NCBI GenBank assembly: GCA_030147525.1
Contig: JASBVF010000003.1
Span: forward strand, 186,001-250,000
Reading direction: 5' to 3'
Source of the DNA: Bacteroidota bacterium
Lineage (GTDB): Bacteria > Bacteroidota > Bacteroidia > Chitinophagales > Saprospiraceae
Length of the DNA: 64,000 bases
The notes under the pieces are model-generated. The model was not told the origin of the DNA. It made no database searches and was given only the letters and a program-made list of their open reading frames with translations. Position 1 is the stretch's first letter; each line of letters starts with the position of its first letter. Shown piece after piece: positions 1 through 10,253 of the stretch. The position numbers and the translations under genes are program-made.

Positions 1-1121
1 TCCCCGGATTTTGCCAGCGTCAGCTCCCGCCAGATATTTTCGGAAGCGATGGCGCTACCGCCGGGGGAGTTTACACGTAAAACAATAGCTTTGATTTTTT
101 CGTCATTCCGAATTTTGCGGAGCAATTTGACGTATTGGTCATCGACAATAGTTCCTTTATCACCACTACCGCTGAGGATGGAACCTTCCGCGTAAATAAC
201 AGCGATTCTATCTTTGGCAGATGAATTTCTTTTTTTGGTGTAACTACCTGCATAGTCTTCCAGTCCAATCGTTTTCAGTTTATCTTTTTCAGCCAGTTCC
301 ATCCGGCTTTTTAAATCATCGATTACCTCGTCAATGTACCCCGTCTGATCAGCCAAGCCAAAGGTAACTGCATCATCAGCATCTCTGATTTTCAATTCGT
401 CAGCGATAGCCCTGAGTTCTGCCACAGTTTTATTTCGGGACAATCCCATTTCCGTCAGGAAATTATTGAAAACAGGTTCAAGATACTCCCTCAGTTGCAG
501 GCGGTTTTGGTCGCTCATTTTGTTGAGGCGATAGGGTTCGGTCGCACTCTTAAAATCACCGGCGTAAAAAACCTGCATTTTAATACCCACTTTATCGAGC
601 ATGTCCTTAAAAAAAGGAATCATAGCTGAAAAACCGTGAAAATCAATGCCACCCAGTGGATTGATGTAGACTTTATCGGCCGCCGAGGCGATGTAGTAAG
701 TGCCCTGCGTGTAGTTTTTGGAATAGGAAACGACAAACTTTCCGCTTTCCTTAAATTTCAGAATGGCATTCCTGAGGGTGGATGCAGTCGCTAAACCACT
801 GCCGGTACTCCCCTCGAGGTCGAGTAAAATGCCTTTAATTTTTTCATCGCCTGCAGCGTGCCCGATGGTTTCGACAATATCGTTCAGGCCAAGAATTTCC
901 TGGTCTGTCAAATCAAATGGGTTTACTTGCAGGTTGTTGGTTTGCTCAGGGATGGGTTTATCCAGCTTAAGGTGAAGAACCGTGTTTGAGCTTACACTCA
1001 CTTTTTTTTCGCCGACGCTTGCAAGACCTGCAATGAGGACGAATCCGAAAAAACCGAGCAGAAGAAAAGCCACGCCTACACCGAGGCATGAGGAGAAAAC
1101 ATTTTTTACGAATTGATTCAT
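1..1121 (-). CDS. sppA: Signal peptide peptidase SppA, 67K type (C-terminus beyond window edge)
   Basis: Membrane-anchored serine protease that degrades cleaved signal peptides. The visible part is 373 codons from the ATG at 1119-1121; the E. coli enzyme is about 618 residues, so roughly 40% lies outside the window. One N-terminal transmembrane segment spans residues 12-34. The tandem crotonase-like peptidase S49 fold is visible: the general-base lysine lies in GDFKSATEPYR (Lys about 191) and the nucleophile in VNSPGGSAIASE (Ser about 356), matching the Lys/Ser dyad of this family. The gene is transcribed away from the adhesin cluster. An imperfect -7 box (TACCTTCG, 1184-1191) lies about 65 nt upstream of the start. 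Only the 3' truncation by the window is odd. Confidence 0.93.
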   Translation of the reverse strand, partial: MNQFVKNVFSSCLGVGVAFLLLGFFGFVLIAGLASVGEKKVSVSSNTVLHLKLDKPIPEQTNNLQVNPFDLTDQEILGLNDIVETIGHAAGDEKIKGILLDLEGSTGSGLATASTLRNAILKFKESGKFVVSYSKNYTQGTYYIASAADKVYINPLGGIDFHGFSAMIPFFKDMLDKVGIKMQVFYAGDFKSATEPYRLNKMSDQNRLQLREYLEPVFNNFLTEMGLSRNKTVAELRAIADELKIRDADDAVTFGLADQTGYIDEVIDDLKSRMELAEKDKLKTIGLEDYAGSYTKKRNSSAKDRIAVIYAEGSILSGSGDKGTIVDDQYVKLLRKIRNDEKIKAIVLRVNSPGGSAIASENIWRELTLAKSG

Positions 1122-1555
1122 GTAAGTGCTGTTTGAGTAATAACTTTTAAGGTGTCAGGATTTTTTGGGTCTTAAAAACAAAACGAAGGTAAAGGTTGAA
1201 AGATAGAGCAGACTTTTTTTTAGATCAAGGCGCTTAATCGGTGGACGATATTTTACAAAAATTGCCAGCCGGGCATGGAAAGTGCGGCTTTTTTACTTTC
1301 AAGCGCTTTCTCATTTTTATAGTTTGATACATCACAAAACACCGGAGAAAGTAATAGTTGTGAGACCACAGCCAATACCCTTCAAAACGGCAAAGAAATG
1401 TAACTTGTTGACCAATTCTTCAATTAGGCAAACCTAATCATTAAATAATCAGGGGAATGATTTTACTTTTATGCTTTGAAAAATTGAAAACGGGAAATTA
1501 TATTTTTCGAAGGTACTTGTCGTTTATTTGCCCAAATTTTACAATCACCTGATAG
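1122..1555. other. Divergent intergenic region between sppA and the SprB-repeat adhesin
   Basis: About 430 AT-rich bases without a credible gene, expected to carry promoters for both flanking genes. On the sppA side lies TACCTTCG (1184-1191, minus strand). A small dyad ATTAGG-caaa-CCTAAT at 1423-1438 could be an operator-like site or a chance palindrome. No exact TAnnTTTG was found for the plus-strand gene; the nearest candidates are TTTG at 1475-1478 followed 22 nt later by the imperfect TATTTTTC at 1501. Confidence 0.4.
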
Positions 1556-4500
1556 ATGGATAACTTTCACTTTATGAATAAAATCAGATCTTCTGTTTTG
1601 ATGTTGGCCTCGTTGCTGACTTCCTTGTCACTTTTTTCACAAACCATGGAAGTCACAGACGCCACCACCCCACCTTTCACACCTGAAAATCTGATTACCA
1701 ATATTTTCCTCGGCGACGGTGTCGAAGTGCTGAACGTGACCTACGAAGGCGACCCGCTGGCAGTTGGCTATTTTAAAAGTGGTCAAAACGCTGTAGGCAT
1801 TGACCGGGGCATCTTGCTTACAAGCGGACGGGCAGCCTCCTCCAGCCCCAACTGTACCGGGCCGTTGGGCGCCAATTGCGTCGGTAGCCAGTTCAGTTCC
1901 AACGATGTCAACAGCAGCGCCACCGACCCCGACCTTCAATCCATCGCAGCAGGCGTGCTGAATGACGTGGCCAAATTCACGATAACCTTCATCCCGACCT
2001 CCGACACCCTGCGCTTCAAATATGTTTTTGCTTCAGAAGAATACCCGGAATGGGCCTGCAGTAATTTTAACGACGTGTTCGGATTTTTTATCAGCGGCCC
2101 GGGCATTTCCGGGCCTTTCCAGAATGGTGGTCAAAACATTGCCCTCATCCCCGGCACAAACATCCCGGTAACCATCAATAACATCCACCCGATGAACGGA
2201 GCGAATTGCCCTCCGGCTTTCGCCCAGTTTTACAACGACAACAATAACTCCAACAATCAACCGGTTTACGACGGCTATCTCAATGTTTTCATTGCCGAGG
2301 CCATTGTGATTCCCTGTGAAACTTACACCATCAAACTCGCTGTATCTGATGTTGGCGACAGCGCCTACGACACAGGGGTTTTTCTGGAAGCCAAAAGCTT
2401 TGGCACCGGCTCCCTGCAGGTGGAAACTCAAACCGTAAGCCTCGACGGCACCATCACCGAGGGCTGTGCTACTGCAACCATGACTTTCAGTTTCCCCAGT
2501 CCGGTGGAGGATGACTTTTTGCTCGATTACACGATCATCGGCACCGCCGAGAATGGCGTTGATTACCTGAATATTCCCTCCGGACTTTTCATCCCGCAGG
2601 GCGACAGCTCCATCACCATCGACATCGTTGCCATCATGGATCAGGTGGATGAAGGGCTGGAAAGCATTGGGATTGACATTCAACGAGATATTTGCAACCG
2701 GGATACTTTCTGGATATTTATCAGGGACAATGAAATTTTACCGCCGGTGCTTGGCCCTGACACCACCATTTGCCGGGGCGATTCGGTGGCTTTGGACGGA
2801 ACCCTTCCGATACCCTTGCCCGATCCTCCGTCTTTCACCAATGACAATGACTACCTCGTCACGCACACAGCGCCGACTTATTCCCCCATTGTGGTGGCAG
2901 GGGTGCAACCCATCACGCTGGGACCGGGCGTGATTCAGTCGGTTTGCCTCAACATTGAACACAAATGGGTGGATGACCTGGATTTGTTTCTCATTTCACC
3001 CGGTGGGCAATTCATTGAGCTGAGTTCCGACAATGGCTCGAATTGCGACAATTACAACAATGTCTGTTTCACCCCAACCGCCTCCACCGTCATCAGTGCC
3101 GGTGCGCCGTGGCCGGTTTGTTCGTCTGGTAATGAACCGTCTTTTTCCGGAGGAACTTTCCTGCCGGAAGGAGTTTGGTCTGACCTCTGGGACGGCGCCT
3201 ACCCTACCAACGGCACCTGGCAATTGCTGGCCATCGACGATCAGGCGGGCTTCAACGGCACCATCCTTGACTGGACCATTACCTTCGAACCGCTCTACCA
3301 AATCTACTACCGCTGGGAACCGGAAGCCGGTCTTAGTTGCACTGATTGCCCAAACCCCGTCGCCACTCCACAAAGCACTACCACCTACACCCTGACGGCA
3401 TGGGACACCTACGGATGTGAGGTGTCGGACTCGATCACGATTGAGGTGCAGGATGTTCTGCCGGCGCCCAATATCATTTGCACCACGGTAACCAACAACA
3501 GCATCACTTTCGAGTGGAACGACGTCCCCGGCGCAATGGGCTACCAGGTGAATGTGGAAGGTGCAGGCTGGACGGTGCCAAACGGTGGCCCGCTTACCCA
3601 CTCCGTTACCGGTCTTACACTGAGCGACACCGTCACGATCGAAGTATTCGCCATCGGCGAATGCGATGGTGAAACCGGCTCCGCAACCTGTATCACTCCT
3701 GCCTGCGATGCACCTTCGCTGACAATAAACAACGTGACCGGCGTCAGTTGTCCGTCCGACACCGATGGTTCCATTTCGGTTTCTGCAACCGGCGGGGCCG
3801 GCGGGTATGTTTTTTCAATTGACACAATTTCAAACACTACCGGAAGCTTCACCGGACTCGGGGCTGGCACTTACGAGGTGGTAGTCACGGATGCATGGGG
3901 ATGTCCAAACTCCATCCAGGTGCCTGTTCAGGCGCCCGCTCCGCTTGTTTTAAATGAAATTATTATTGATGAAATAAGCTGCAACGGAAACGACGATGGC
4001 GCTGTGACTGTACAGGTGACCGGGGGCGTTTACCCATACACGTTCGAATGGAACGGCACGCAGGGGGATTCCATTTTATCCAATGCTACGCCGGGTTCGC
4101 AGACGGTTATCGTAACCGATGCAAACGGCTGTTCGGAAACAGCCAGCCTGAATTTAACCGAGCCTGAATTGCTTGTACTCACCACAGCTGCCGATAGCGC
4201 CAACTGCTTCGGCGCAAGCGACGGAGCCGTCATGGTGAGCATTGCCGGAGGCACCGCAACTTACAATGTTCAGTGGGACGCAGCTGCGGGCAACGCCATT
4301 GACACAACGGTAACAAACCTGCCCGCAGGAACCTACACCGTCCAGGTATCTGACCTCAACGGATGCCAGGAAACTGCATCCGTATCCATCGGTGAACCTG
4401 CACAAATTTTAACTTCCATCGCTTCGCAAAACCCACTCTGCAACGGCTCTGCCGACGGGACGGCGACCGTGAGCGTAAGTGGCGGAATACCCAATTTCAC

Positions 4501-7054
4501 TTTCCAATGGAGCAATGGCGACAACGGCGACACGGCCAATGCGCTTGATGCGGCAACCTACTTCGTCACTGTCACGGACGGCAACAGCTGCACAACGGTG
4601 GATTCCATTTCACTGACACAGCCCGACCAGGTCGCTGTTTCGTTTCAACCACAAAATGTCAGCTGTTTCAGCGGCGCAGATGGCAGCATTGTTTCACAAG
4701 CATCCGGCGGAACAGCGCCGTACTCCTACCTGTGGAGCAACGGTGATACCACCGCCAGCCTGACTGCTTTAGCCGCAGGAAATTATTGCCTCACCGTTAC
4801 TGGCTCCAATGGTTGCACAACCACGCTTTGCCAGGATATTTCGCAGCCTGCCGAGCTCATTTTAACCACAGCACCCACGAATGCGGGCTGCAACGGAGGC
4901 TCCGCAGGCGCTATTGACCTGACAGTAAACGGCGGTTCCGGATCGTACACCTACCTTTGGAACACCGGCGACATGACCCAGGACCTGTCCAATCTATCCG
5001 CCGGAAATTATGCTGTCACTGTCACAGACGGTAACGGCTGCACCGCGCAAACTTCCCTGAACCTGAACGAATCGGATGCCATCGACATTCAGGTGTCGCA
5101 ACAGGATGTGAAGTGCAAGGGCAACACAACCGGCAGCATCGACATCACGGTTTCCGGAGGAACGGGCGTTTACACCTACTCCTGGAATGGCCCGAATGGA
5201 TTCACATCTGCCGTTCAGGATCCGGTTGGACTGGCTGCTGGCAGCTACACGGTTGTCGTTCAGGATTCAGATGGATGCAACGCTGTTGCAAACGCAGTGC
5301 TGAGCGAGCCGGCAACAGCCGTCTCCGCATCCATCGCTCCACCGCAGATGATCTGTTTCAACGCCGGAAACGGCACCGCTACGATCACCGCTACGGGCGG
5401 CGCAGGAAATTATACTTACAACTGGAGCAATGGCCAAAGTACCGCCATTGCCAGCAACCTGACTGCCGGAATTTATACGGTCACAGTAACTGATGCAAGC
5501 GGTTGCACCGACACCGAGCAGATTGAAATCATGCAGCAGGGCGCACTGGCTGTCCAACTGACGCAAACGACAGCCTCCTGCTTCAACGGCACCGACGGCA
5601 CGGCCACCATCCAGATGATTACGCAGGGCGGAAGCAACGTGCCGGTCAGCAATTTCACCATCAACTGGAGTGCCGGAGGACAAAGCACGCCGGGCATCAG
5701 CGGATTGAGCGGCGGTAATACTTACACGGTAACTGTTACGAATAATATTGGCTGCTCCGCAACAAGCAGCATCACCATCGGCAATCCGGCATCGATCGGG
5801 GCTTCCGTGGTTTCGAAGCAGGATGCAAAGTGTGCCCGGAGCAGCGACGGCGTTGCAACGGTCGTCGGTACTGGTGGTACGCAACCCTATTCTTACCTCT
5901 GGGGAGCCAATGCCGCCGGGCAGACAACCGCAACTGCGACCGGGCTTCCGGCCGGCAATTTCACGGTTACCGTGACGGATGCCAACGGTTGCTCAACCGC
6001 CATTCAACTGAGTATCGGCGAGCCGACGGAATTGGACGTTAGTTTCATCAATGAGAGTGTAAAATGTTTTGGAGGCGCCGACGGCACTTCGTTTGCCACG
6101 CCTTCCGGCGGCACTTCGCCTTACAGCGTGAGCTGGTCAAACGGCACGAATGGTCAGCAGGTGAAAGACCTTCCAGCAGGAACCTACCTCGTGACCCTGA
6201 CAGATGCCAATGGATGCAAACTCGTTGACTCTACGACCGTTCTCCAACCGGCCGAACCGGTTTCAGCCACGTTCGAAGTGCAGGATGTTTCCTGTGCAGG
6301 GTTGAGAGACGGCCGGATAAAAATCAATGCAGCCGGCGGATCGCCGCCCTACCGCTACAGCCTCAATAACGGCGACTTTTTGGGAAGCTCCAATCTCATT
6401 GCCCTTCCAAGTGACATTTATGATGTTCAGATCAGGGATATCAATGGTTGCACGTTTCAGTTGAACGATATTTTTGTGAATGAGCCTGAGCCGTTTATTG
6501 TCGATCTCGGTCCGGATACTATTGTTTTTTATGGCGCTCACATTCACATTCATCCTACCATTTTGAATGTGGACAGTTCGGAAAACCTCACTTTCCTTTG
6601 GACCTCCAATAATCCGCAAAACCCGGTCAACTATCCTGATTGGCGACTCGGCGACTTTGTGGTGACAAGCCCGACAACGGCTACACTTACCGTGACCAAC
6701 GAAAATGGCTGCAAATCGCAGGACATGATCAACATTTTTGTGCGGGAAGTCAGGCGGGTACAAGTGCCGACAGGGTTCGCTCCCGGCACCGGCGGAGATC
6801 CTGCCAATGACCTGCTTCACGTGCATGGAAGCTCCAACATGGTTGAAAAAATCAGACTTTTCCGCATCTTTGACCGTTGGGGAGAATTACTGTACGAAGG
6901 CAGAGACTTTGACATCAACGACCTCAACACTGGCTGGGACGGCACTTTTAAAGGAAAACAAATGCCACCCGGCGTCTATGTCTGGCACCTCGAAGTTGAT
7001 TTTGTCGACGGTGTTTCAGAAACCTACAAAGGACATACATCCCTCATCCGATAA
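1556..7054 (+). CDS. Giant secreted adhesin: choice-of-anchor L, P-domain, 12 SprB repeats, T9SS type B tail
   Basis: Cell-surface or secreted adhesin-like protein, probably exported through Sec and then the type IX secretion system. The first ATG encodes six residues before a second ATG at 1574, where a classic signal peptide starts (MNKIRSSVLMLASLL... ending at FSQ), so 1574 may be the true start. Domains by residue: choice-of-anchor L about 28-295 (contains FKYVFASEEYPEW), a Calx-beta-like segment about 295-400, a proprotein-convertase P-domain-like beta sandwich about 430-580, a fibronectin-III-like segment about 635-712, twelve SprB repeats of about 77 residues from 722 to 1645 (pattern C-x2-GxxDGxxxVxxxGG...YxYxWxxG...L..G.Y.VTVTDxxGC), and a gliding-motility C-terminal domain about 1732-1832 (FRIFDRWGELLYEG, then GWDGTFKGK). 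A hairpin terminator follows. Ligand and role are unknown. Confidence 0.93.
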   Translation: MDNFHFMNKIRSSVLMLASLLTSLSLFSQTMEVTDATTPPFTPENLITNIFLGDGVEVLNVTYEGDPLAVGYFKSGQNAVGIDRGILLTSGRAASSSPNCTGPLGANCVGSQFSSNDVNSSATDPDLQSIAAGVLNDVAKFTITFIPTSDTLRFKYVFASEEYPEWACSNFNDVFGFFISGPGISGPFQNGGQNIALIPGTNIPVTINNIHPMNGANCPPAFAQFYNDNNNSNNQPVYDGYLNVFIAEAIVIPCETYTIKLAVSDVGDSAYDTGVFLEAKSFGTGSLQVETQTVSLDGTITEGCATATMTFSFPSPVEDDFLLDYTIIGTAENGVDYLNIPSGLFIPQGDSSITIDIVAIMDQVDEGLESIGIDIQRDICNRDTFWIFIRDNEILPPVLGPDTTICRGDSVALDGTLPIPLPDPPSFTNDNDYLVTHTAPTYSPIVVAGVQPITLGPGVIQSVCLNIEHKWVDDLDLFLISPGGQFIELSSDNGSNCDNYNNVCFTPTASTVISAGAPWPVCSSGNEPSFSGGTFLPEGVWSDLWDGAYPTNGTWQLLAIDDQAGFNGTILDWTITFEPLYQIYYRWEPEAGLSCTDCPNPVATPQSTTTYTLTAWDTYGCEVSDSITIEVQDVLPAPNIICTTVTNNSITFEWNDVPGAMGYQVNVEGAGWTVPNGGPLTHSVTGLTLSDTVTIEVFAIGECDGETGSATCITPACDAPSLTINNVTGVSCPSDTDGSISVSATGGAGGYVFSIDTISNTTGSFTGLGAGTYEVVVTDAWGCPNSIQVPVQAPAPLVLNEIIIDEISCNGNDDGAVTVQVTGGVYPYTFEWNGTQGDSILSNATPGSQTVIVTDANGCSETASLNLTEPELLVLTTAADSANCFGASDGAVMVSIAGGTATYNVQWDAAAGNAIDTTVTNLPAGTYTVQVSDLNGCQETASVSIGEPAQILTSIASQNPLCNGSADGTATVSVSGGIPNFTFQWSNGDNGDTANALDAATYFVTVTDGNSCTTVDSISLTQPDQVAVSFQPQNVSCFSGADGSIVSQASGGTAPYSYLWSNGDTTASLTALAAGNYCLTVTGSNGCTTTLCQDISQPAELILTTAPTNAGCNGGSAGAIDLTVNGGSGSYTYLWNTGDMTQDLSNLSAGNYAVTVTDGNGCTAQTSLNLNESDAIDIQVSQQDVKCKGNTTGSIDITVSGGTGVYTYSWNGPNGFTSAVQDPVGLAAGSYTVVVQDSDGCNAVANAVLSEPATAVSASIAPPQMICFNAGNGTATITATGGAGNYTYNWSNGQSTAIASNLTAGIYTVTVTDASGCTDTEQIEIMQQGALAVQLTQTTASCFNGTDGTATIQMITQGGSNVPVSNFTINWSAGGQSTPGISGLSGGNTYTVTVTNNIGCSATSSITIGNPASIGASVVSKQDAKCARSSDGVATVVGTGGTQPYSYLWGANAAGQTTATATGLPAGNFTVTVTDANGCSTAIQLSIGEPTELDVSFINESVKCFGGADGTSFATPSGGTSPYSVSWSNGTNGQQVKDLPAGTYLVTLTDANGCKLVDSTTVLQPAEPVSATFEVQDVSCAGLRDGRIKINAAGGSPPYRYSLNNGDFLGSSNLIALPSDIYDVQIRDINGCTFQLNDIFVNEPEPFIVDLGPDTIVFYGAHIHIHPTILNVDSSENLTFLWTSNNPQNPVNYPDWRLGDFVVTSPTTATLTVTNENGCKSQDMINIFVREVRRVQVPTGFAPGTGGDPANDLLHVHGSSNMVEKIRLFRIFDRWGELLYEGRDFDINDLNTGWDGTFKGKQMPPGVYVWHLEVDFVDGVSETYKGHTSLIR

Positions 7055-7074
7055 AAGGTACTTGGAGAGTACTT

Positions 7075-7119
7075 CAGCGCCAGCGGGCAGTTTCAGACCG
7101 CCCCGGCGCTGTTTTTTTT
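7075..7119 (+). terminator. Rho-independent terminator after the SprB adhesin
   Basis: Stem CAGCGCC (7075-7081) pairs with GGCGCTG (7105-7111); an inner GGGC/GCCC pairing extends it with a small bulge. Eight T residues follow directly (7112-7119). It starts 20 nt after the stop codon, so it should separate this gene from the next T9SS gene. Confidence 0.9.
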
Positions 7120-7201
7120 ACCCTTTCTTTCCAAATTTGTCAACTAACAGCTGTTTTCCTTTCTAATTTCAGCAAATCCATAAAATTTTCAACTGCTTCA
7201 A

Positions 7202-7209
7202 TACCTTTG
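7202..7209 (+). promoter_or_regulatory. Bacteroidota -7 promoter box TACCTTTG
   Basis: Exact match to TAnnTTTG. The predicted transcript would start near 7214-7216, giving a leader of about 31 nt before the ATG at 7247. No convincing -33 TTTG was found at the usual spacing. Confidence 0.5.
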
Positions 7210-7246
7210 ATGTCAACCAATTTTGATTAAAGCAAACACATCACCT

Positions 7247-9985
7247 ATGCGCCTCCAACTTTACGTTTCCCTGCTGTTGTTTTTCACCGTTCAAACCCTG
7301 TCCGCTCAGGTTATTATCAATGAATTCTCCGCTGCCAACATGGATGGCATCACTGACAACTATGGTCAACGGGAGGACTGGATCGAGCTTTACAACGCCG
7401 GCGCCACCACCGTGAACCTCGAAGGATATTTCCTCAGCGACAATATCAATAACTCCGATAAATGGCCCATTCCGGCAGGCGTTACCATTGAACCGGGCGA
7501 GCATTTGATCATTTTCGCTTCCGACCGGGATGAAGTAAGCGGGATGAACAGCATACACGCCGGTTTCAAAATCACCCAGACGAAACAGGAGTACATTGCT
7601 TTGTTTGACCCGCAGCAAAACCTGTTGGATGCCATTCAGATCACAGTGCCAAATCAGGCGAACCACTCGACCGGCCGAACGACCGATGCTGCTGTGGACT
7701 GGGGTATTTTTCAAAACCCAACGCCCGGCGGGCCGAATGCGAATGCATTTCAAGGTTACGCCGTAAAACCCACTTTCAGCCATGCTGCCGGATTTTACAA
7801 TGGTCCGCTCACGCTATCGATCACGGCGCCAGCGAATACACAAATCCGATACACCCTGAATGGCGCTGAACCGACGATGGCTTCACCGTTGTACTCCGTG
7901 CCGCTGGTGATTGCAAAAACGACAGTTGTGAAGGCCAGGGTTTTCAGCAACAATCCTGCCCTGCTGCCAGGTTTTACGGAGGCCAATACCTATTTTATTG
8001 ATGAAAACCATACCGTGCCGGTGATATCCGTTGCTGGCAATACCCTGCTCAACCTGATGAACGGAAACCAGATCGAGCCGAGGGGAAGTTTTGAGTTGTT
8101 TAAAAATGGCCAGCTGGCGGACGAAGCCTACGGAGAATACAACAAACACGGGAATGACTCCTGGGCCTATCCTCAACGGGGCATTGACTACATCACTCGT
8201 GACCAGTTGGGTTACACCAGTTCCATTTCCAATCAGATTTTTCCAAATAAAAGCAGAAATAACTACCAGCGCCTCATTCTGAAAGCGGCCGCCAACGACA
8301 ACTACCCGACCGCCAACGGCGCCCACATCCGGGATGCTTACGTGCATACACTTTCGCAACGGGCAAAGATGGAACTGGACGAACGCACCTACGAACCCTG
8401 CATCTTGTACGTCAACGGTGAGTACTGGGGTGTTTATGAAATCAGGGAAAAAGTGGATGATCCGGATTTCACCCGCCACTACTACGATCAGGGTGAAAAG
8501 TGGATTGACTACATCAAAACCTGGGGTGGAACCTGGGAAGAGTACGGCAGCCGGGATGACTGGGATACGCTGCATGATTTCATCACCAACAATGACATGA
8601 GCAACCCGGTAAACTACGAAACCGTCAAGGAGGAACTCAACGTTCTCAGCCTGATCGACTACATGATTTTGAACACGCATGTCGTGTGCATGGACTGGCT
8701 GAACTGGAACACCGCCTGGTGGCGTGGCCGCAAACCCGATGGCGAGGCCAAAACCTGGCGCTATACGCTATGGGACATGGACGCCACCTTCGGGCATTAC
8801 GTCAACTACACCGGCATTCCGAACACTACGCCGAATGCAGACCCCTGCTACGCCGAAAACCTGACCTCTGATTTTGAAGGGCACGGTGCGCTAATTGTGG
8901 CGCTGATGGAAAACGAAGAGTTTCACTCGCTTTACGTAAACCGCTATGCCGATATGAACAACAGCTTTTTTACCTGCGACTACATGATCGGCTTGCTGGA
9001 TACGCTGATCGGGCGCATCGAACCTGAGATGCCCCGGCAAATCGATCGATGGGGCGGAACGATGGCACAGTTTCAGGCAGAGGTGCAGCAGTTGAAAGAT
9101 TTTATTCTGACACGCTGTACGGTGATAAACGTCGGGATTGAGGATTGTTACGATGTAGTGGGCCCCTACCCCGTCACGGTAAAAATCAAGCCGGAGCAGT
9201 CACCCAACCAGGTAAAAGTCAATACTTTCATTCCGACAGCATTTCCGTATTCGGGTGATTATTTTGTGGGAACAACTCTTGGCTTTGAGGCAGTGCCGGC
9301 GAGTGGGTGGGTGCTTGACCGCTGGGAGGTGCAAAACAATAGCTTCACCCCCAACCAATACGCTACGGCCATTCAGCTTGCCCTGACGGACACTATTGGA
9401 GAAGTCGTCACGGCTGTTTTCCGACCGGCGATTCCATGTGCCAACGCTTTCGAAGTAGAATTCGACTCGACGCTTTCGTCGGTCAACCTTAACTGGGCCG
9501 GGCCCTCCAATGCCATCAGTTACGAGTTGGGATACCGAAAGTCCGGCAGTATGGACAACTGGACCACATACTCCGTGAGCGATGATAACTACACGATTTT
9601 TGGCTTGGACGTTTGTACCCAATACGATATCCGCCTGCGCACGATCTGCGATTTTGCACTGGGGCAGTATCAGAATTTCACGATAAAAACAGCCTGCCTG
9701 AGCGGTTCGGAAGCAGCACAGGCCGGCATTTTTGAATGGAACGTTTTCCCGAATCCTTTCAGGGATGAATTTTCCGTAGATTTTATTTTGGCAAAAAACA
9801 CCGACGTCACGCTGGAAGTCTATTCCATGACCGGTCAAATGATGCATACCCGAACAATGACGTTTCTACCAGCCGGTCAGCACCGGGTTTTCATTGATAA
9901 CAGCGCTGATTGGTCCAGCGGTTTTTACCTCGTCCGCTTGGTAACTGAGGACGGGATGGTGACGAAACGGGTGGTGAAAAGGTGA
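7247..9985 (+). CDS. Secreted CotH-kinase-family protein with lamin-tail domain and T9SS type A tail
   Basis: A 912-residue exported protein. An in-frame TTG at 7223 would add eight residues, but ATG 7247 begins a clean signal peptide (MRLQLYVSLLLFF...LSAQ) and follows a -7 box, so it was chosen. Domains by residue: lamin-tail domain about 21-110 (INEFSAANMDG...DWIELYN), chitobiase-C-like segment about 175-255 (RYTLNGAEP), CotH kinase-like region about 255-625 (RLILKAAANDN, YWGVYEIREKVD, LWDMDATFG near 508), a fibronectin-III-like segment about 730-815, and a type A sorting domain about 830-912 (WNVFPNPFRDEF...LVRLVTEDGMVTKRVVK). CotH proteins of spore formers are protein kinases; activity here is inferred from the family only. 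It lies between two other T9SS cargo genes with its own promoter box and downstream hairpin, so it is probably monocistronic. Confidence 0.88.
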   Translation: MRLQLYVSLLLFFTVQTLSAQVIINEFSAANMDGITDNYGQREDWIELYNAGATTVNLEGYFLSDNINNSDKWPIPAGVTIEPGEHLIIFASDRDEVSGMNSIHAGFKITQTKQEYIALFDPQQNLLDAIQITVPNQANHSTGRTTDAAVDWGIFQNPTPGGPNANAFQGYAVKPTFSHAAGFYNGPLTLSITAPANTQIRYTLNGAEPTMASPLYSVPLVIAKTTVVKARVFSNNPALLPGFTEANTYFIDENHTVPVISVAGNTLLNLMNGNQIEPRGSFELFKNGQLADEAYGEYNKHGNDSWAYPQRGIDYITRDQLGYTSSISNQIFPNKSRNNYQRLILKAAANDNYPTANGAHIRDAYVHTLSQRAKMELDERTYEPCILYVNGEYWGVYEIREKVDDPDFTRHYYDQGEKWIDYIKTWGGTWEEYGSRDDWDTLHDFITNNDMSNPVNYETVKEELNVLSLIDYMILNTHVVCMDWLNWNTAWWRGRKPDGEAKTWRYTLWDMDATFGHYVNYTGIPNTTPNADPCYAENLTSDFEGHGALIVALMENEEFHSLYVNRYADMNNSFFTCDYMIGLLDTLIGRIEPEMPRQIDRWGGTMAQFQAEVQQLKDFILTRCTVINVGIEDCYDVVGPYPVTVKIKPEQSPNQVKVNTFIPTAFPYSGDYFVGTTLGFEAVPASGWVLDRWEVQNNSFTPNQYATAIQLALTDTIGEVVTAVFRPAIPCANAFEVEFDSTLSSVNLNWAGPSNAISYELGYRKSGSMDNWTTYSVSDDNYTIFGLDVCTQYDIRLRTICDFALGQYQNFTIKTACLSGSEAAQAGIFEWNVFPNPFRDEFSVDFILAKNTDVTLEVYSMTGQMMHTRTMTFLPAGQHRVFIDNSADWSSGFYLVRLVTEDGMVTKRVVKR

Positions 9986-10031
9986 TTTTTATGGGGCTTT
10001 GCCAGCCATTTTAAACTAAGAAAATTTTAAA

Positions 10032-10098
10032 AGCCGGCGTTTTGCAATTGTTAGCTCAGCGGAGAAAACACAAAATTAAAAGAGCAAAAACGCCGGCT
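10032..10098. repeat. Long-loop inverted repeat downstream of the CotH gene
   Basis: AGCCGGCGTTTTGC (10032-10045) and GCAAAAACGCCGGCT (10084-10098) are inverted copies differing by one T, separated by 38 nt. The hairpin starts 46 nt after the CotH stop and is followed by TATCTTTTATTT, so a terminator role is plausible, although the loop is long. The remaining intergenic bases up to 10253 hold only an imperfect -7 box, TACCTTTA at 10187-10194. Confidence 0.65.
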
Positions 10099-10253
10099 AT
10101 CTTTTATTTAATTACGAATGTCTTCTTAACCAATAAGTGATAATATGTAGCGCTGGATTTTTCCAGAATCTCGATAGTGATTTTTTTACCTTTACTCAAA
10201 CAATTTTCGCCTTTCATAACACCTGGGAGCCAAAAGTTAATCGCTAATACACT

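Noticed and set aside
2033-2683. Long antisense frame within the SprB adhesin gene
   Set aside because: High-GC coding repeats leave the opposite strand open by chance; no recognisable family.
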